DNA of 64,000 nt from Lumnitzera littorea (GCA_024138015.1 JAMXBB010000004.1:5081700-5145699); one strand, 5' to 3'. Counted from the first letter of the stretch, positions 39,900 to 52,632 are shown. Made by a program: numbers and translations. The notes: a model not told the origin generated them from the letters alone.

Positions 39900-40330
39900 A
39901 GGATAAAAGATATCTTTATTCTTGAGTTCTTGACATAAAGATTCCGGTTAAGGATCTTTACGCATACGTCCTTTTTAAAAAGGAAATATATATATATAAC
40001 ACGCGCAGGTCCCTTGGCAATAAAATGTGGTCCTTGCTCAGGACTGATTCGCAATAGAGGAACGGTGCCTTGTTACTTGTATAGATCCCCTTTGTTCTTT
40101 TTTTTTTTTTTTATGAATATGTGATTAATTTTTTTTATTGTAATTTTGTTTTCGTAGAATTATATTTTACTAAAAGTTCCCTCCAAGTTCTAACTTTTGA
40201 TCCCAATACCTCATAAATATGCCAGCTTTCTAGCAATGTTAAAGTTTTCTACAAACTACACTATATATTTAATTTTCATTATTTTGATTTATTTAAATTA
40301 CTCCAACTGTCGCAAATATTTTTTTTAACA
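39900..40330 (+). repeat. Dispersed repeat, copy 1
   Basis: Shares with 40985-41280 and 55190-55520 an ordered set of motifs: tctttattcttg, then ggtccttgctcaggac, then a T-rich run, then an aagttctaa segment near a calcium-independent, AT-rich tail (gttttctacaa). No coding sequence; the type is unknown. Confidence 0.45.
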
Positions 40331-40984
40331 AATATTGATAGTGTTAATTTGAAAGTACTATCTATGCAAAAAGTACAACTACTTAAAAATATTAAGTAAA
40401 TCTTTTTAGAATTTTAAAAATAAAATAGAAAGATCTTAAAGGGAATAATTCCTTAAAATATAGACACCATATCTAAACCCTTTGTAAAAAGATTTTTAAG
40501 GATAAAGGTGACATATGGGCTTATGTCTAGTAAAATTCTTTTCCTGACTGGACCATTCCTCTTTTGCGATGTGTTTTTTTTTTTTTTCCTCTTACCCTTT
40601 GCCTTTTGTAAATGAGTCAAGTTGATATAGTATTAAGTTCAGACTTGAGGTAATCTCAAATTTCAAAATTCAAACTCTACTTAAACTTGGTCCAATTTAG
40701 AATTTTGAGTTCTAGCTCGAATTGATTAGACTTGTTGAACAATATTAATATTAAAGCTTAGTTAGTATTAAACTTAACCTTGATTTTTTTTACAAACTAT
40801 GGGGCTCGAGCTTTACTTGATCAACAATGTGAGTAACTTGTGGTGAAATGAGAAAAATAAATTGATGGAGAGGGCATTTTCTCTAACAATATTAGACAAA
40901 ATAAAATAAAATAAACAATTAAGCATAAGTGCTTTGACAAGGATTGGTTCTTATTAGATGAATAACTTATCATAATTCTTCCGA

Positions 40985-41280
40985 AGAACCTAGTTAAGCA
41001 AAGTTCTTAACAATAAAGTGATGTCCTTACTTGAGGATCAATCAGTGTTAGGGCATTTGTGCCTAATTGTTTCTCTTTTTTGTTTTTTTTCATCTATAAG
41101 TTTGTTAGTAAATGCAATTTTTCCTCTTATATGGATATCATATTATACTAAAAAATCTCTTTTAAGTTCTAAATCTATGTCTCAGTAAGTTTTCTACAAT
41201 TTATGCTCTAAATGTAATTTTCATTGTTTCTTATTACTATTCGTAAAATAATTTAAAAAATATTTAAATGTATTACTTTA
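40985..41280 (+). repeat. Dispersed repeat, copy 2
   Basis: Contains caataaagtgatgtcc, then taagttctaaatctatgtct, then agttttctacaattta, in the same order as the copy at 39900-40330. Confidence 0.45.
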
Positions 41281-41550
41281 AAAATAATAATGAAATAGAA
41301 AGTAGGAAAACTTTATAAAATGCTAAAGAACTTTCTTCAAAATTTTTGGGCTCATTTACTTTTTGGAATGAAATATATAGAAAATAAAATTACCCTTTTG
41401 TCCTCAATTATTATTTTATTTGTGAAACTTTATTGTATATCTTGCTTTTGATTTCCTTTTATACCTATAGATCTTGGTTAAAGAATGGGTAAAGGGAGTT
41501 AAGGTTACTGAATGAAGCAAGAGTATGATAGTTGTTAAGTGTTTCCGAGG

Positions 41551-42036
41551 TTTATGGTTTGTGGAATAAGGGTAGATGATGAGAAGTGCAAAGCTTTAAT
41601 TGCTTGGCCTTATTTTACCAATGATTTATCAAGAACTTTAGTAATATTTTAGCATCTCCTATTAAGATGACCATGAAGAAGAGAGTGAGAGAAGAATTAC
41701 TTAGACCTGGTGAATGAGAAACTTATCTTTGCTCATGTATTGGCCTTACTAAACTTCGATAAGGTCTTTAAGCTAAAATATGATGCATTAGGTGTCGGTA
41801 TCAAAGCTATATTAATGTAGGAAGGTTGGCCTTTTACTTATTTTAGCGAAAATCTCAGAGGAGCTGCAGTTTAATCTGTATACGATAAAAAGTTTTATCC
41901 TCTAATCCTAACCTTGATTGTTTGGCAATAAGACTTATTTATCATATAGAACTATTAAGAGCGTTGTTGAGGTATTTAAAGAGCTAGTCTATGCTATCCA
42001 AGCTGTAGGTTAAGTGGATGGATTTCATGAAAAGAT
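41551..42036 (+). pseudogene. pol: Element B: Ty3/gypsy RT end and RNase H remnant
   Basis: This is a decayed fragment of a retrotransposon polyprotein. Conceptual translation gives the end of reverse transcriptase (GIRVDDEKCKALIAWP at about 41563-41610), then after a damaged and shortened stretch the RNase H start: VLALLNFDKVFKL, DALGVGIKAIL, then EGWPFTYFSENLRGAAV and YDKKFYPLILTLIVW (about 41735-41930). The gypsy catalytic and structural pattern is recognisable, but stops and frame breaks are frequent. Its 5' part is missing: it begins against the repeat block ending near 41560. The RNase H frame stops at 42036, where an LTR end begins, and its counterpart resumes at 52633. Confidence 0.85.
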
Positions 42037-42221
42037 TGTTATGTCCTAAATAAAAAAAGTTGAAATAGTTCTGTAATGTGAACGAATCTAAGATAAAAGC
42101 AGAGTTTACAATTACTATTGTAGATATAGTCCATATATGGCCTAAAGTTTGTCATATCGAACGAGCATGAGTGTTGTTGAGGTACTTAAAGAGCCAGTCT
42201 GTGCTATCCAAGCGATAGGTT
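41938..42221 (+). repeat. 210-bp tandem duplication across an LTR junction
   Basis: Positions 41938-42147 hold about 99 bases of element B RNase H plus the first 111 bases of an inverted 3-kb LTR (from 42037). The same sequence starts again at 42148 with an offset of 210 bases. It runs to 42221, is broken by the hAT element, and continues at 49052. The first copy therefore serves as an unoccupied version of the hAT insertion site. Confidence 0.85.
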
Positions 42222-43478
42222 TAGACTTGGGTGGTGGTTCAGACCGGCCTTGAACTGCTTGTTTAGGGGTCATGATTACGTTCAATCATGGCTGGCTCGT
42301 AAGTTGGCAGTTCAGGACTGGTTTACGATCCTTGAACTGTTTTTTTTTTCTTCCACCTTATCGATCTTTCAATTATTTTTTTTCTTTAATTCATCTATAA
42401 AATATACATTAAAAATGGAAAGAAAATATAATACAGAAGTCTCTTACAGTATGAATATCTAATGTCCTAATTTGATTGATTTAAGTGAAGTGGTTAGAGA
42501 GAAAATATTTTTTACAGTATTTTACAATTGCCCGGAAGTTGTCGACATATCTGCTAATTGGAATCAGACCGCTATAGTTTAGTTTGGATTTTTAGAAAAC
42601 CTTTAGTTTGTTGATTAATTTTATATTTTCATAAAAACATCAAAGTATACATGACTATCTAAGTTAAATTTTTTGAAGGAAAATAATTTTAGTCGATTAT
42701 AATTAGAAAAACCTAATGCTATATCAATACTTTTGGAAAAACCATACCATTTAGGTTTTTTTGACAATTAAGAAAAAAGATTTTTCTATGTAATAAAACT
42801 TTTTCATAAAGGATGAAAAAAAAAAAACTTAGTATGTATCATCTTGAGGTAACTGTTCATCCTTCTTACTTGATGTTACACATGGTTCTTGTCGTCTATA
42901 GCTCGTCTTGTACTAATCTTCTGTACAAGTATTATAAGCCCTACAACTAATTACTTGGCATTTCAATTAGTTGAAAATTGAAAAATCCGATTGAGTTTAA
43001 ATTATAAAGTAAAACTAAAAATATTAATAAAAAATGATCCCATAAGTTCGAATTTTATAAAATAAGTAATAAAATAAGAGTATAAAATTTTTAAATTTTA
43101 AGTATATAATTTGTTATTTATTGAAAATACGTAAAATGCATTTCAATAATTAACAAATCGCTATAGATAAATTATATGTATACTAAAAATCATAGAATAG
43201 CCTAAATAATATTTAAGAATATTTATTTGTACTATATATGAATTTACATGTAGGTAGAAATACGCGTAATTACTTAAAATACGCGAAATGTATTAAAATA
43301 ATACTAAATAATTAAAGAAAAATTAGAAAAAATAATTAATGATCTAGATTTGGGTCATAGAAATTGGGGAAAATAAGAAAAAAACTAGCTAATTAAATTA
43401 GGATAACACAAAAGGCAAATTGGAAAAAGATAAGGTTATTATTTAATTAAATTAATACACAATAATTCACCAAGATCT

Positions 43479-43488
43479 CTATAAATAC
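43479..43488 (+). promoter_or_regulatory. TATA box of solo LTR copy 3
   Basis: CTATAAATAC sits 546 bases from the LTR start, equivalent to 2266-2275. Confidence 0.55.
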
Positions 43489-44891
43489 CTCAAAATTTTC
43501 AGAAGCTCATTTTGGATGTCAGGAAGCTTAGAAAATTAGAGAGAGACGAAATTAAGAGTAAATTAGGATTTTACAAAAATTTAGCAAAAATCTGTACAAT
43601 TGGGGCTTCTAAGAAGAACTCAAACCTGACGAGTAGCTGGAAGTGGACGGCCATCACCACCATATAGTGGTGATAGCGCCCAGGTGGGCCGACACACTCA
43701 TGGCCATCGACAGTGGTCGGAGCCACCCAAACTGGAGAGTTTAATTTTCAGCTCAATTTTGTGTAATTTTGTAAAAATAGTAAATATTTTTAAAAACTTA
43801 TGAATTTTGTTATTCTAGAATATTTTAGAATGTAGTTTTTAGGAAAAATATCATTTTGATGAAAATGTCCCGTGATATATGGTCCTTAAGAAATTATGCA
43901 AAATCCAGCATGTTTCGGTTTATATATAAATGACCTTAGCAGTATAGTTTTGAGCCTAAAATTTTTGTATAGACTACTTAGATGATATAGAATAGTGCTA
44001 TAAAACTCGTTTTCAAAAATTAATTTTTGAAATTTTTAGATCTTAAAATGAGGCATAAAATGGGTAATTTAGGGTTAATTAAGTAATTAAATAGTTAAAT
44101 TATTGATTTAGTGAGTAATTATATGTTTTAGAATGTTGAAATCTGATTAAGTATGATACTTATAGTATTTAGGTTGTTAGATGTAATTATTAGGCTAATT
44201 ATATAGTAAATAAGTTAATAGAGAAAAATAGTAAATTTTAAGTTAATTTTGTAAATTAGGTGTAAAATTTAATTTAGGATGAATTTAGACATTTTGAAAT
44301 GGTAATTGATGTTAAGAGATGGTAATTAAAGTGATAGAAATATTATATGTGTATTATGTACATAATAATTGATAGTACATAATATGCAATTATTGAAAAT
44401 ATAATAAATAGAAGATATTAGGATAAAAATTGATATTATATAAATAATAGAGATATATAATAAATCTAATAGAAAACTTAAATTTACGTAATTATATGAA
44501 AAATGTAAAAATTTCTTACATCAGGAGTAAATTCGGTATATTAATAAGGATTTAAGTATATCGAGTGCAATAAAATATTGATTAGGGGTAATTATAGTAT
44601 TTGAGATATCTGGAAGTAATGTGATTAATTTCACATTATGAGTTGAAAAGAGTTTTTAAGGTTCGGGTATAAAACAATATTTATAAATCAAACTAGAACT
44701 AAAACCTAATTTAGAAATCAATGCGGAAACTAAAATTGAACCTAGCCCCAGACCTAAAATAATTATAAAAGATTTGAGAACCTAGATAATTGGACATATT
44801 AAATCCTAAACAAAAAATAACAATAAGCGTTATAGGATAAAACTAACCTATAATAGTTATATGAAAAATTGAAATTACGTTTGTGTTATAG

Positions 44892-44949
44892 GGATGATCG
44901 GTAATAACCTAAGCGAGTTAGAACTCAAGGGAGTGAGCGAGGAGTTGAG
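44892..44949 (+). other. Putative mini-exon inside solo LTR copy 3
   Basis: A 58-nt segment follows ttgtgttatag. Its donor reads ataagttggg where the sister copies have gtaagttggg, a single G-to-A change. Confidence 0.45.
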
Positions 44950-47900
44950 ATAAGTTGGGATTAATACGTTGCTGCATTTTGGAGACTTGAGATTATACTT
45001 GGTTGTGCTTGTTAGATAGTTAATTGTGTGCATGTGCTTGATTATGAGTAATGCTATGATTCTATTTGTTGTTTTGGTTTGTATCGTATGAAGTGATCGA
45101 TCACCCAAAACTGAACTTAACAAAGATATGACCTGTAAACATAAATCGAACCTGCATAGCCACCTATTAGGGGAAACCTAGAATTCTCTGGCCAAATACC
45201 AACCCCTTCGAAATGGATAGTGCTAGATAGTATAATGTGTCCCTTCTTCATCCTTAGTCGCGACAAGGGTGAAGTCAATGGTTTGAAGGTAGTCGCGGGA
45301 GAAGCGGTGTCTTCATTGCACAAGCTTGGGTTTGGTTGTGAGCTGTCGCATTAACAGCAACTCCTCAAACCAGATTAGAGCAGGCATAATTTCTCTAATC
45401 TTACGATGGGCCGGTTAACGTCGTGCGATAGCATTTGCTTGAACATGCATTGTACCAAATGATTTGGTTGATAACCTTGTTTGTATTTGTGGTATAGTTT
45501 TAAGTCCTCCTTCATAACTTACTAAGTTATAGTTGCTTACATCCCTATAGACGTCGTTGTAGGTGCTAGCTAAGAGAAGGCTTACAACTATTCTAAAGCT
45601 AACAACTATTGGATCTTGAAGAGTGAGGAAAAACATTTGAAGAATAGATATATATTTTTAAGGTCTAAGCTCTTATCTTAGAATTTTTTATTTCGGAATA
45701 ATGTATTAATTAGGAAATAGATTACAGTGAAACATCGTAAACGTTAATTGTAATAACTAAATTCTAGTGTATATATATATATTCTTGCTTTCTTAAGTAA
45801 ATAATTTATTTAAATTACGAATTGTTTATTTCAAAGTAAGTCAGTTGTGGATGCCTTGTATAGATCAGGTTTACGATAGCGGTTGTAAGGCCAACTTTTA
45901 TTTTAGAATGGTTTATACGGCGGGACTGTTACGACTCTGCCGCTTCGGAGCGTGACAAGTATTTGCCTCAACATTGACAATGGATAAGGAAGCTTGGCGT
46001 TCGTCAACGATTAAGGCTGCTGTACTAAACGCTTGCTCAACGGTCACCGTTGAAGTCAGAGTAGCGAATACTTCATGAGCAATGAGAAATAGTAGTGGGT
46101 AGTCTATTCTATGCTTTTATCACCACTTTAAAATATCGAAGTCATTGATAAGATGTTTTCAGAAAACTCGAAATTCATATGATGTAGTGTCGCATCTCAG
46201 ATATTGGATCACCAGACCATTGCCTCTTCAATTTTTGCTTACCCATAAAAGAGTAATACCACTCCTTGTTAGGTGGTGAAAAAAAGATTAATGATTGGCC
46301 ACCGTACTGACTTTGATAGTAGCTAAGTATCTCCTTTATGTCGGCCGTCGCTGTTGACACTTGTTGTTGTGTTTCCAAGTTATACACGTCTTGAAAATCC
46401 ATTAGATCTTAAAGGTAACTATAATAAGTTTTCAAATACATTGATAATAATTCCGCTTTATAAAGAGGGTCTAAAATAGTTACTATGAGATAAATACGAG
46501 AAATTTCTTTATAATAAGTTAACCACTTCAACGTCATATTGTATACGCATGCATGCAGGTTTGGATCCTCACTGGCCTGAATTAGCATGCCAAGTATACT
46601 AATGGTTAACATAACAAACAAGTGAATATTAAGTTTGTAAACTTGTAAAAAAATCTTAATAGTATCATGAAAAACTTTCAAACTTTAAGTAATTGGATAC
46701 AAATATCCCAGTTACTCGAGAAAATGTCAACTCTCTGCATGTTATACATTGCGAAGTTACATAGCAATTCGCTATAAGAAACTGTGCCATATAACAACTT
46801 ATAAGTTGACTTCTAGTGATGTTACACATCTATCTTAAATTTATAAGGCCTCCTCCCATACTCCATGCAGAAGTTCCTCCACTTTTTGTGATGGGACGGC
46901 CTATTTATTATTGTCTTGATGATGTTCTTAATCATGCAAAGTTGTAATGTCATCCTTGACACATATTACTCTCAAGAATATGATATGCACAACGTATGTG
47001 GAAAAAAATCCCCCCTAATGCTAGTTGACAGTAATTTTGTAAATCAGATATTGATGCAATATTAGCAGTTGTATTATCAAAACTAATAGAAAAAATTTTC
47101 CTTTCTAATTTGTATTCATTCAGGATTTTTCTAATAATTTTATAAATATTTTACGTCGTGTGTCATTGTTAAATACCCTTAAAACCAATAATCATTTATT
47201 AAATTGCCAATTATTATCTACTCAGTGAGCAGTAACACTCATATAAGAATTATTATAAAAAGGATCTGTCCATATGTTTGTACATATGGACACTTGCGTA
47301 TCGAGGGAAGCAAACTTACTTGCGAGCTCCCTTTTACCTTTATGGTAGAGTTCTTGCGTGACTCGAGTTATCGTTTTGTGGTTAAGCTATCGCGGGCTGG
47401 GATTAAACGTCTCCCACTTATATCGACTTTGCCACTCTGATGCATTCGTGTTGAATGAGAGGTGCATGTTCGCCAAGTACTGTACTAGGTTATATTTATA
47501 CCTCTCTTCATCATACCTCGTTAGCATTTGTCTGGATGAACCACCGTCTTGGATAATCTATTGCTGCGTTTTATCTATTCCCACTTCCCTAGGATGCTTT
47601 GACCTTAAGTACCTGTTAAGGATACCATATTCTTATCTCATTTTTCACGTGTAACTCACATTGCAGTAATTGCAGAATACCCTTAAGTTCTCCCTTTCGT
47701 CTGTATCTTTATAGAAATGAGTAGTAAAAATATTAGACTTACCAAGTTTAAGGGGCTTACCTGAGCTGGATGGTCTTGAACTGTTGGGCTCTTATTGTCC
47801 CATATGTTCCTTTTTTATTTCGAAAATAATTTCTATGTTGTCCTCATCCTCGAACATGCTTATGAGGAAACTCATCTGTAGGGGTTCAAATCCTATGAAT

Positions 47901-49076
47901 TATGTAGGGATGCTCATACGAGGAGGTTCGAATCTAACATGATATTTAATGACACTTATGCATGGAGGTTTGAAATTGGGAGGTGGCTTGCCCCGGTAGC
48001 TCATGTATTGATGTTCAATGTCAAAGCCAGGAGGTAGTGTACCTTAATTACTCGTACAACGAGGTTCTATATTGAAGCCCAGAAGTAGTGTAAGTTTTTG
48101 TTTCATGTTCTCAATTATATTGTGTATCATCTGCTCATTCAAGTCATACTTGTTATCCGGATACGCCTGAACATCCTTAAATAGTAGTGGTGCAGATGAC
48201 ATATTAGAAATTCCAATGCCCTTACCCTTATTTTTACTACTAGATGATGAATTGTGTTTTTTATTAGAGAAGGTATTGCACAAAAATATTTCCATTGATG
48301 CAAATATTTTTTTCTCTTACTTACTACAACAAAGAATTATGAGTAAAAGACAGAAATAATATATAAGAGAAAATAAAGTGAAAATTATATAGTAGGTATG
48401 TGTATGTCATTGTTATTTACTAATGTAAATTATTTTGTCTACACAAAAGTGGAGAATTACGCACAAAAATTGATAGTTAGTAGAAGAAAATATTTTTAAC
48501 AACGTTTCATAATTAAAAAAAAATTGAAGGTAGAATGGTTGGAGTTGGAGAGATTTAATTAGTTTGCAGAGTAAGTATTGCTGCTAGACTTGAAGCTGCT
48601 CTTTATAAGGATCGAGGAATGTATGAATGCATCGTTTGAATTTTGAAATTTGAAATTTAAATTTTAAAATTTTAAGTAGTTTAATGCCATATATTTTAAA
48701 TTTTGAATTGCAAATTTAAAATTTGTGATACATATACCAAAAGTTAAATTTACATATACAAATTTAACATGGGATGAGATAGAGGACAGGAGGGTAAGGG
48801 TCTGGGGGGGGAAGGGGGAATAAGGATGAAGGGTAGGGGGGAATAAAGTAGAAAGAGGGGAGGGGTAAGGGTCGGTCATTTTGATAGGTCAATTTTTTTT
48901 TTTAAATGAGGCGGTCCTTGAACTATTAAGTCAGGTAGTTTCACTCAAGTGAATCACTTAGGCCCTAAAAACCCGATAGTTCGGTCCTACCACTAATGGG
49001 TTGGGCCGGTTCACGGTTCAGAATTGGCCCTTACCTAGGTCTAGACAGGTTAAGTGGATAGAGTTTATGAAAAGAT

Positions 49077-52000
49077 TGTTATGCTTTGAATAGAAGAAGT
49101 TGTAACAGTTCTACCGTGTGAACTAACCTAAAATAGAAATTGACTTTACAATTACTATCGTAAATATAGACTACACAAGGTGTTCATGACTCAATCAATT
49201 TAAAATATCCAGTCTCATGCTTGTTAACGATCAAACCTGTGATATAACCTTTCAAGATACATATTTTGTATGACTTATTGGATAACACAACAATATTTAC
49301 ATAAACGTTTTACACATAGAGTTATAATTTACAATCAGCATTTACTAAAAGCTATATATGTTAAAGTCTACTTACAATAACATAGGAAACTAGTGGGTTT
49401 TCCAAAAAATTCCCAATTTTTCTTCAAAAAAAAAAAAAGCCAAAAGCCTAAATTCGATAGATTTTTCATTCTTCACTTTTCTAGCCAAATTGTACACTAA
49501 CTTAAGGATGGTGATATCTGAACATCTTAACCTTCATTAGTCACTTACAAAAGAGTCCATGGAGATATGACCACAATTAACTCAGTAAGTGAAACTAAGT
49601 TAAAAGAGTACCATATAATTACAAACAAGGTTAGTAATTATAATGAAATACTATACAATCAATCACTTGAAATATCACATAATGTTATCTAGATCATTGT
49701 GAGATTAGAGAAATTGCATCTGCTCCAACTTGGATTGAGAAGTTTTTAGTGACTTAAAATCAGACCAAACTTGAGCTTATGCAATGGAAAATATCCTCTT
49801 CCTATGACTACCTTCGAACCACAGCCTCATCTTTGCCATAACTTTTTCGCCTATCATTTAGTTTGATTAAGGATTAGGAAATAACTATTTCGGTTATCCT
49901 CATTGAAAGAAGTCAGTATTTGGTCTAATGCTCCTAATCATTTCCCTAACGATTGCTATGCATGTCTAGACTTAAGTTAGTAGTCAAATTACTCTTAATT
50001 CCATTTAAGAGTAGCTAGACAAGTTCATAACAAAACAAAATGAAATAATTATGCAGAATAACACATTAAGGAGTTTAACTCCTATCACAATCAGAATATC
50101 AACTATACACATGGCATGTGCACATATAGCTAGTTTATAACCACAATAAAAAATACTCTTAAGCTTTTAGATATTTTAATACAATATTTCAATAAGTGAT
50201 AAAATCATGATCCTAACTTACATGTCCAAACACTCACTATGGAAGACTCATGTCTTTGACACTTTGTTCAATAGGAGACCCTATATATAAATACAAAATC
50301 TAAAGTTAGTTTTCGTAGAAGTTACAAAAACATTAAGATTCTATCTATTTGTATTCCGTTAGGCAGTTATATATATAAATATGTATATATATCTAAAGTA
50401 TATTATTATTGTCCTTATATAATGGAATATAGTTTTATTATATAAGTTAAGTTAAGTTATTAAATATCAATAATATACGTAGTTATACCATTACGTATAA
50501 TATATCGTTTTGATATCGAAACGTACTTTTAATCAGTTAAATCACGTTTCAATTATAGTAGGGTTATCATAGTACATAATCTCTTGTAATATTATAAAGA
50601 TATAGGTTATATTACCTAAGATTGTTTGATTTTACTAAAAGTAGTATTATTGGGTTTATACACACCTAACATTATGTATTAAGGGTTCTATTTTGAAAGA
50701 TAATTTCTAAAGAGTATTTTGAGTTTATGATGTACCCATATGTGCCTATAATAAGTATTATTGTATTATACTTATTTTTTGTAATTAAACTATATTTTAT
50801 ATAATATGCTAATATAACATAATTATATAGATATTATTTAATCTTAATATGTATATATCATAACCTAGTTGTAAAATTATCATTAAATATATAAAAATTC
50901 ATTTTTACCAAATCTGACTAGTTTGTATATATGTAGTTTTTATTTTGATATTTAGCACAATTTATCCTATTATTACTAAAAACGTGCCTTTATTCGTAAT
51001 TTAAGCTATTTTACTTTATAAATTCACAATAAATAACTCAGGTTACCAAATAATTCAGAGAAAATTTCTATAAATTCCTAAAAATATGAGGAATTTAGTC
51101 ATTACTTGGTTTCATACTATAGATTTACCGCTTATATGCTCGAAATGATAATTTTACTCTTAAATTGCATTTAATTAACCAAATGTTATACTTTTATACA
51201 AAATTATTTTCAATATATCCTAACATCATTACAATTCACCAAAAATTACTATCTATCATTTCCATTAATTAATTTCATAAAAACCTATTTGTTTCATCAT
51301 TTTATCTTATTTCTAACTATTTTTAAGGCAAAAAATTACATTAAATATAAAAAATACCTAAATTAAAAATATGGCTACATAGAAATTAAATATATATCAT
51401 ATGTATTTTACACAAAAATTTTAAGTTAGAAATTACATCATTTGATATATTTATTTTTAAAGTGAAAATTAGAATGAATAGTGACTTTCTTAAGTAAGTA
51501 TATTAAATATTATAAATTTTACAAAAATAAAAATATCACACAAAGTTATATCTAAAATAACCTAAGTTTAAAATTTTTCATAATTTTTTGGGTGAATTTG
51601 ATAATTTTTAAAATTTAATAAAAAATAAGGTAAAAATTTGATTAATCTATTCATCGAAGCTTTAGTAACCGTTGCATGGTGGAGGGTTGTCGGAAAGCCT
51701 AGGCGTGGGTGGAATAATTGTGGCCAAAAGGGTTTTATAGTAGGTCGTCGTAAGGCCAAGGGATTGCGTAAGCTCAGTAGGGTACTCTATTTTTGTAATT
51801 TTTTCTAAATTATTTTTATTTTCTAGAATTTTTCCTCTTTCTATCATAGGTTTCAATTTGCTAAACTATTGAAGTTTTGATATAGTTTGCTATTTATCGG
51901 AGTTGATTTTTGCTGCATGGGATTTCTTTGATTTTTTCCTCCTTTTAATTCAAGAAGGAGGTGTCTATTTTTTGTTCATTTGCCTTTTGATTCATCATGT

Positions 52001-52627
52001 CCTATCCTAATGTATTGCCACAGGAATTGTCCAGCTGATTCTAGATTGATTTCAGCAACTTTGGATAACTTTTGGTTGGTTTTTGATTTAACTAATAATA
52101 TTATATATGTATTATGTTAATATTTTGTAAATTTGTTAATATACATGTATATATCCTTTATATGTATTACACGTAATGTATAATTATGTTTCTGACGTAT
52201 CTTTTATCTTTAAGATATATTTTCTTCTTATTTTATGAGTTTATCTCTTATATAATTATATAATTTAGAGTTAATTTACTAGTATAATTATTATATATAC
52301 CGAGTATATTCAAAAAATATGTATATACTCATATAATATATTACATTATATTATTTCCTTTTATAACCTAATTAACTTATTTCTAAATTCTCGTTACATT
52401 CTGAGCTCGGTTTTAAAAGTTTTTATCATTTTTACTCTATATTGAATAGTCATATTTTAAAGGGTAAAATTGAGATTTTCGATCATTATTTTTGAAATCT
52501 AATTTCACCGGGTTATTTCAACTAACTTTTATATTATAGTTGTAAAGTTTGGATTCAATCGAATAAGTTTTTTCGAAGGCCTTAAATTTGGGTTTGGTTG
52601 CACTAAATGCAATTTTAGGAGCTTATA
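49077..52627 (-). mobile_element. Inverted solo LTR copy 5, longer subfamily, inside element B
   Basis: On the plus strand it starts tgttatgctttgaa (the reverse-complement LTR end tgtcacgccccgaa after C-to-T changes) and ends ggagcttata. Perfect duplications AAGAT flank it (49072-49076 and 52628-52632). At 3,551 bp it belongs with the inverted copy at 7341-10846. It separates the RNase H and integrase parts of element B, whose frame continues across it when one AAGAT copy is discounted. The conserved island is at about 49660-49960 and the mini-exon at 50222-50280. Confidence 0.95.
50222..50280 (-). other. Putative mini-exon inside solo LTR copy 5
   Basis: On the minus strand a 59-nt segment lies between an acceptor-like tatatatag and the donor gtaagttagga. 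The edges agree with the other copies; the interior does not. Confidence 0.45.
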
Positions 52628-52632
52628 AAGAT

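Larger units (their letters stand above)
39290..41560 (+). repeat. Duplicated block, unit 4 (diverged and interrupted)
   Basis: The left edge (39310-39350) resembles unit 1 at 33230-33280, and the right edge (41400-41560: tttgattt, then tatagatcttgg, then ggttactgaatgaag) resembles 33740-33890. The middle holds a 105-bp tandem repeat and two copies of a dispersed repeat, so the unit seems to have been enlarged by insertions. Confidence 0.45.
42933..45957 (+). mobile_element. Solo LTR copy 3 of the 3-kb family, inside the hAT gene
   Basis: Runs from tataagcc (family start tgtaagct, G to A) to gagcgtgaca. Perfect 5-bp duplications AGTAT flank it (42928-42932 and 45958-45962). It aligns along its length with copy 1, but its first intron donor has decayed to GAGAGT (43735-43740) and its second donor to ATAAGT (44950). 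No internal retrotransposon sequence is present, so it is a solo LTR. Confidence 0.95.
42829..48295 (-). pseudogene. hAT transposase (BED zinc finger, RNase H fold, hATC), broken
   Basis: This is a remnant of an Ac/RICESLEEPER-type transposase. From the ATG at 48295 one frame can be followed with occasional stops. It has a Ser/Lys-rich N-terminus, a BED-type zinc finger (Cys pair CNYC at 47663-47674, then LRSKHP near 47600, where the first His of the family pattern reads Tyr), SICTNIWTD at about 47265-47290, the DNTTAN motif holding a catalytic Asp (47061-47081), and HIRCAYHIL (about 46975-47000). ORF pieces at 46409-46681 (with VTILDPLYKA) and 46175-46402 continue it. The hATC dimerisation domain (PLLFLIAHEVFA, then TVEQAFS) starts near 46100 and is interrupted at 45958 by a solo LTR. 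It resumes at 42932 in the same frame once one target-site copy is discounted, and ends at a stop at 42829. Stops at many Gln and Trp positions make it non-functional. Confidence 0.9.
42222..49043 (-). mobile_element. hAT DNA transposon with 8-bp target duplication
   Basis: The ends are TAGACTTGGGT (42222) and the reverse complement of TAGACCTAGGT (ending 49043), giving an 11-bp terminal inverted repeat with two transition differences. The flanking octamers gataggtt (42214-42221) and gacaggtt (49044-49051) match at 7 of 8 positions, the duplication size typical of hAT. The duplicated copy at 41938-42147 shows the site without the transposon. Without the solo LTR inside it the element is about 3.8 kb, a normal size for an autonomous plant hAT. 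Its single gene, on the minus strand, is decayed. Confidence 0.9.

Noticed and set aside
47204..47654. Two plus-strand open frames
   Set aside because: They are antisense to the hAT transposase, whose minus-strand frame gives the BED finger and later motifs.
49082..52627. Earlier placement of the inverted LTR start at 49082
   Set aside because: Aligning with the family end showed the start at 49077, which also gives a perfect AAGAT duplication.
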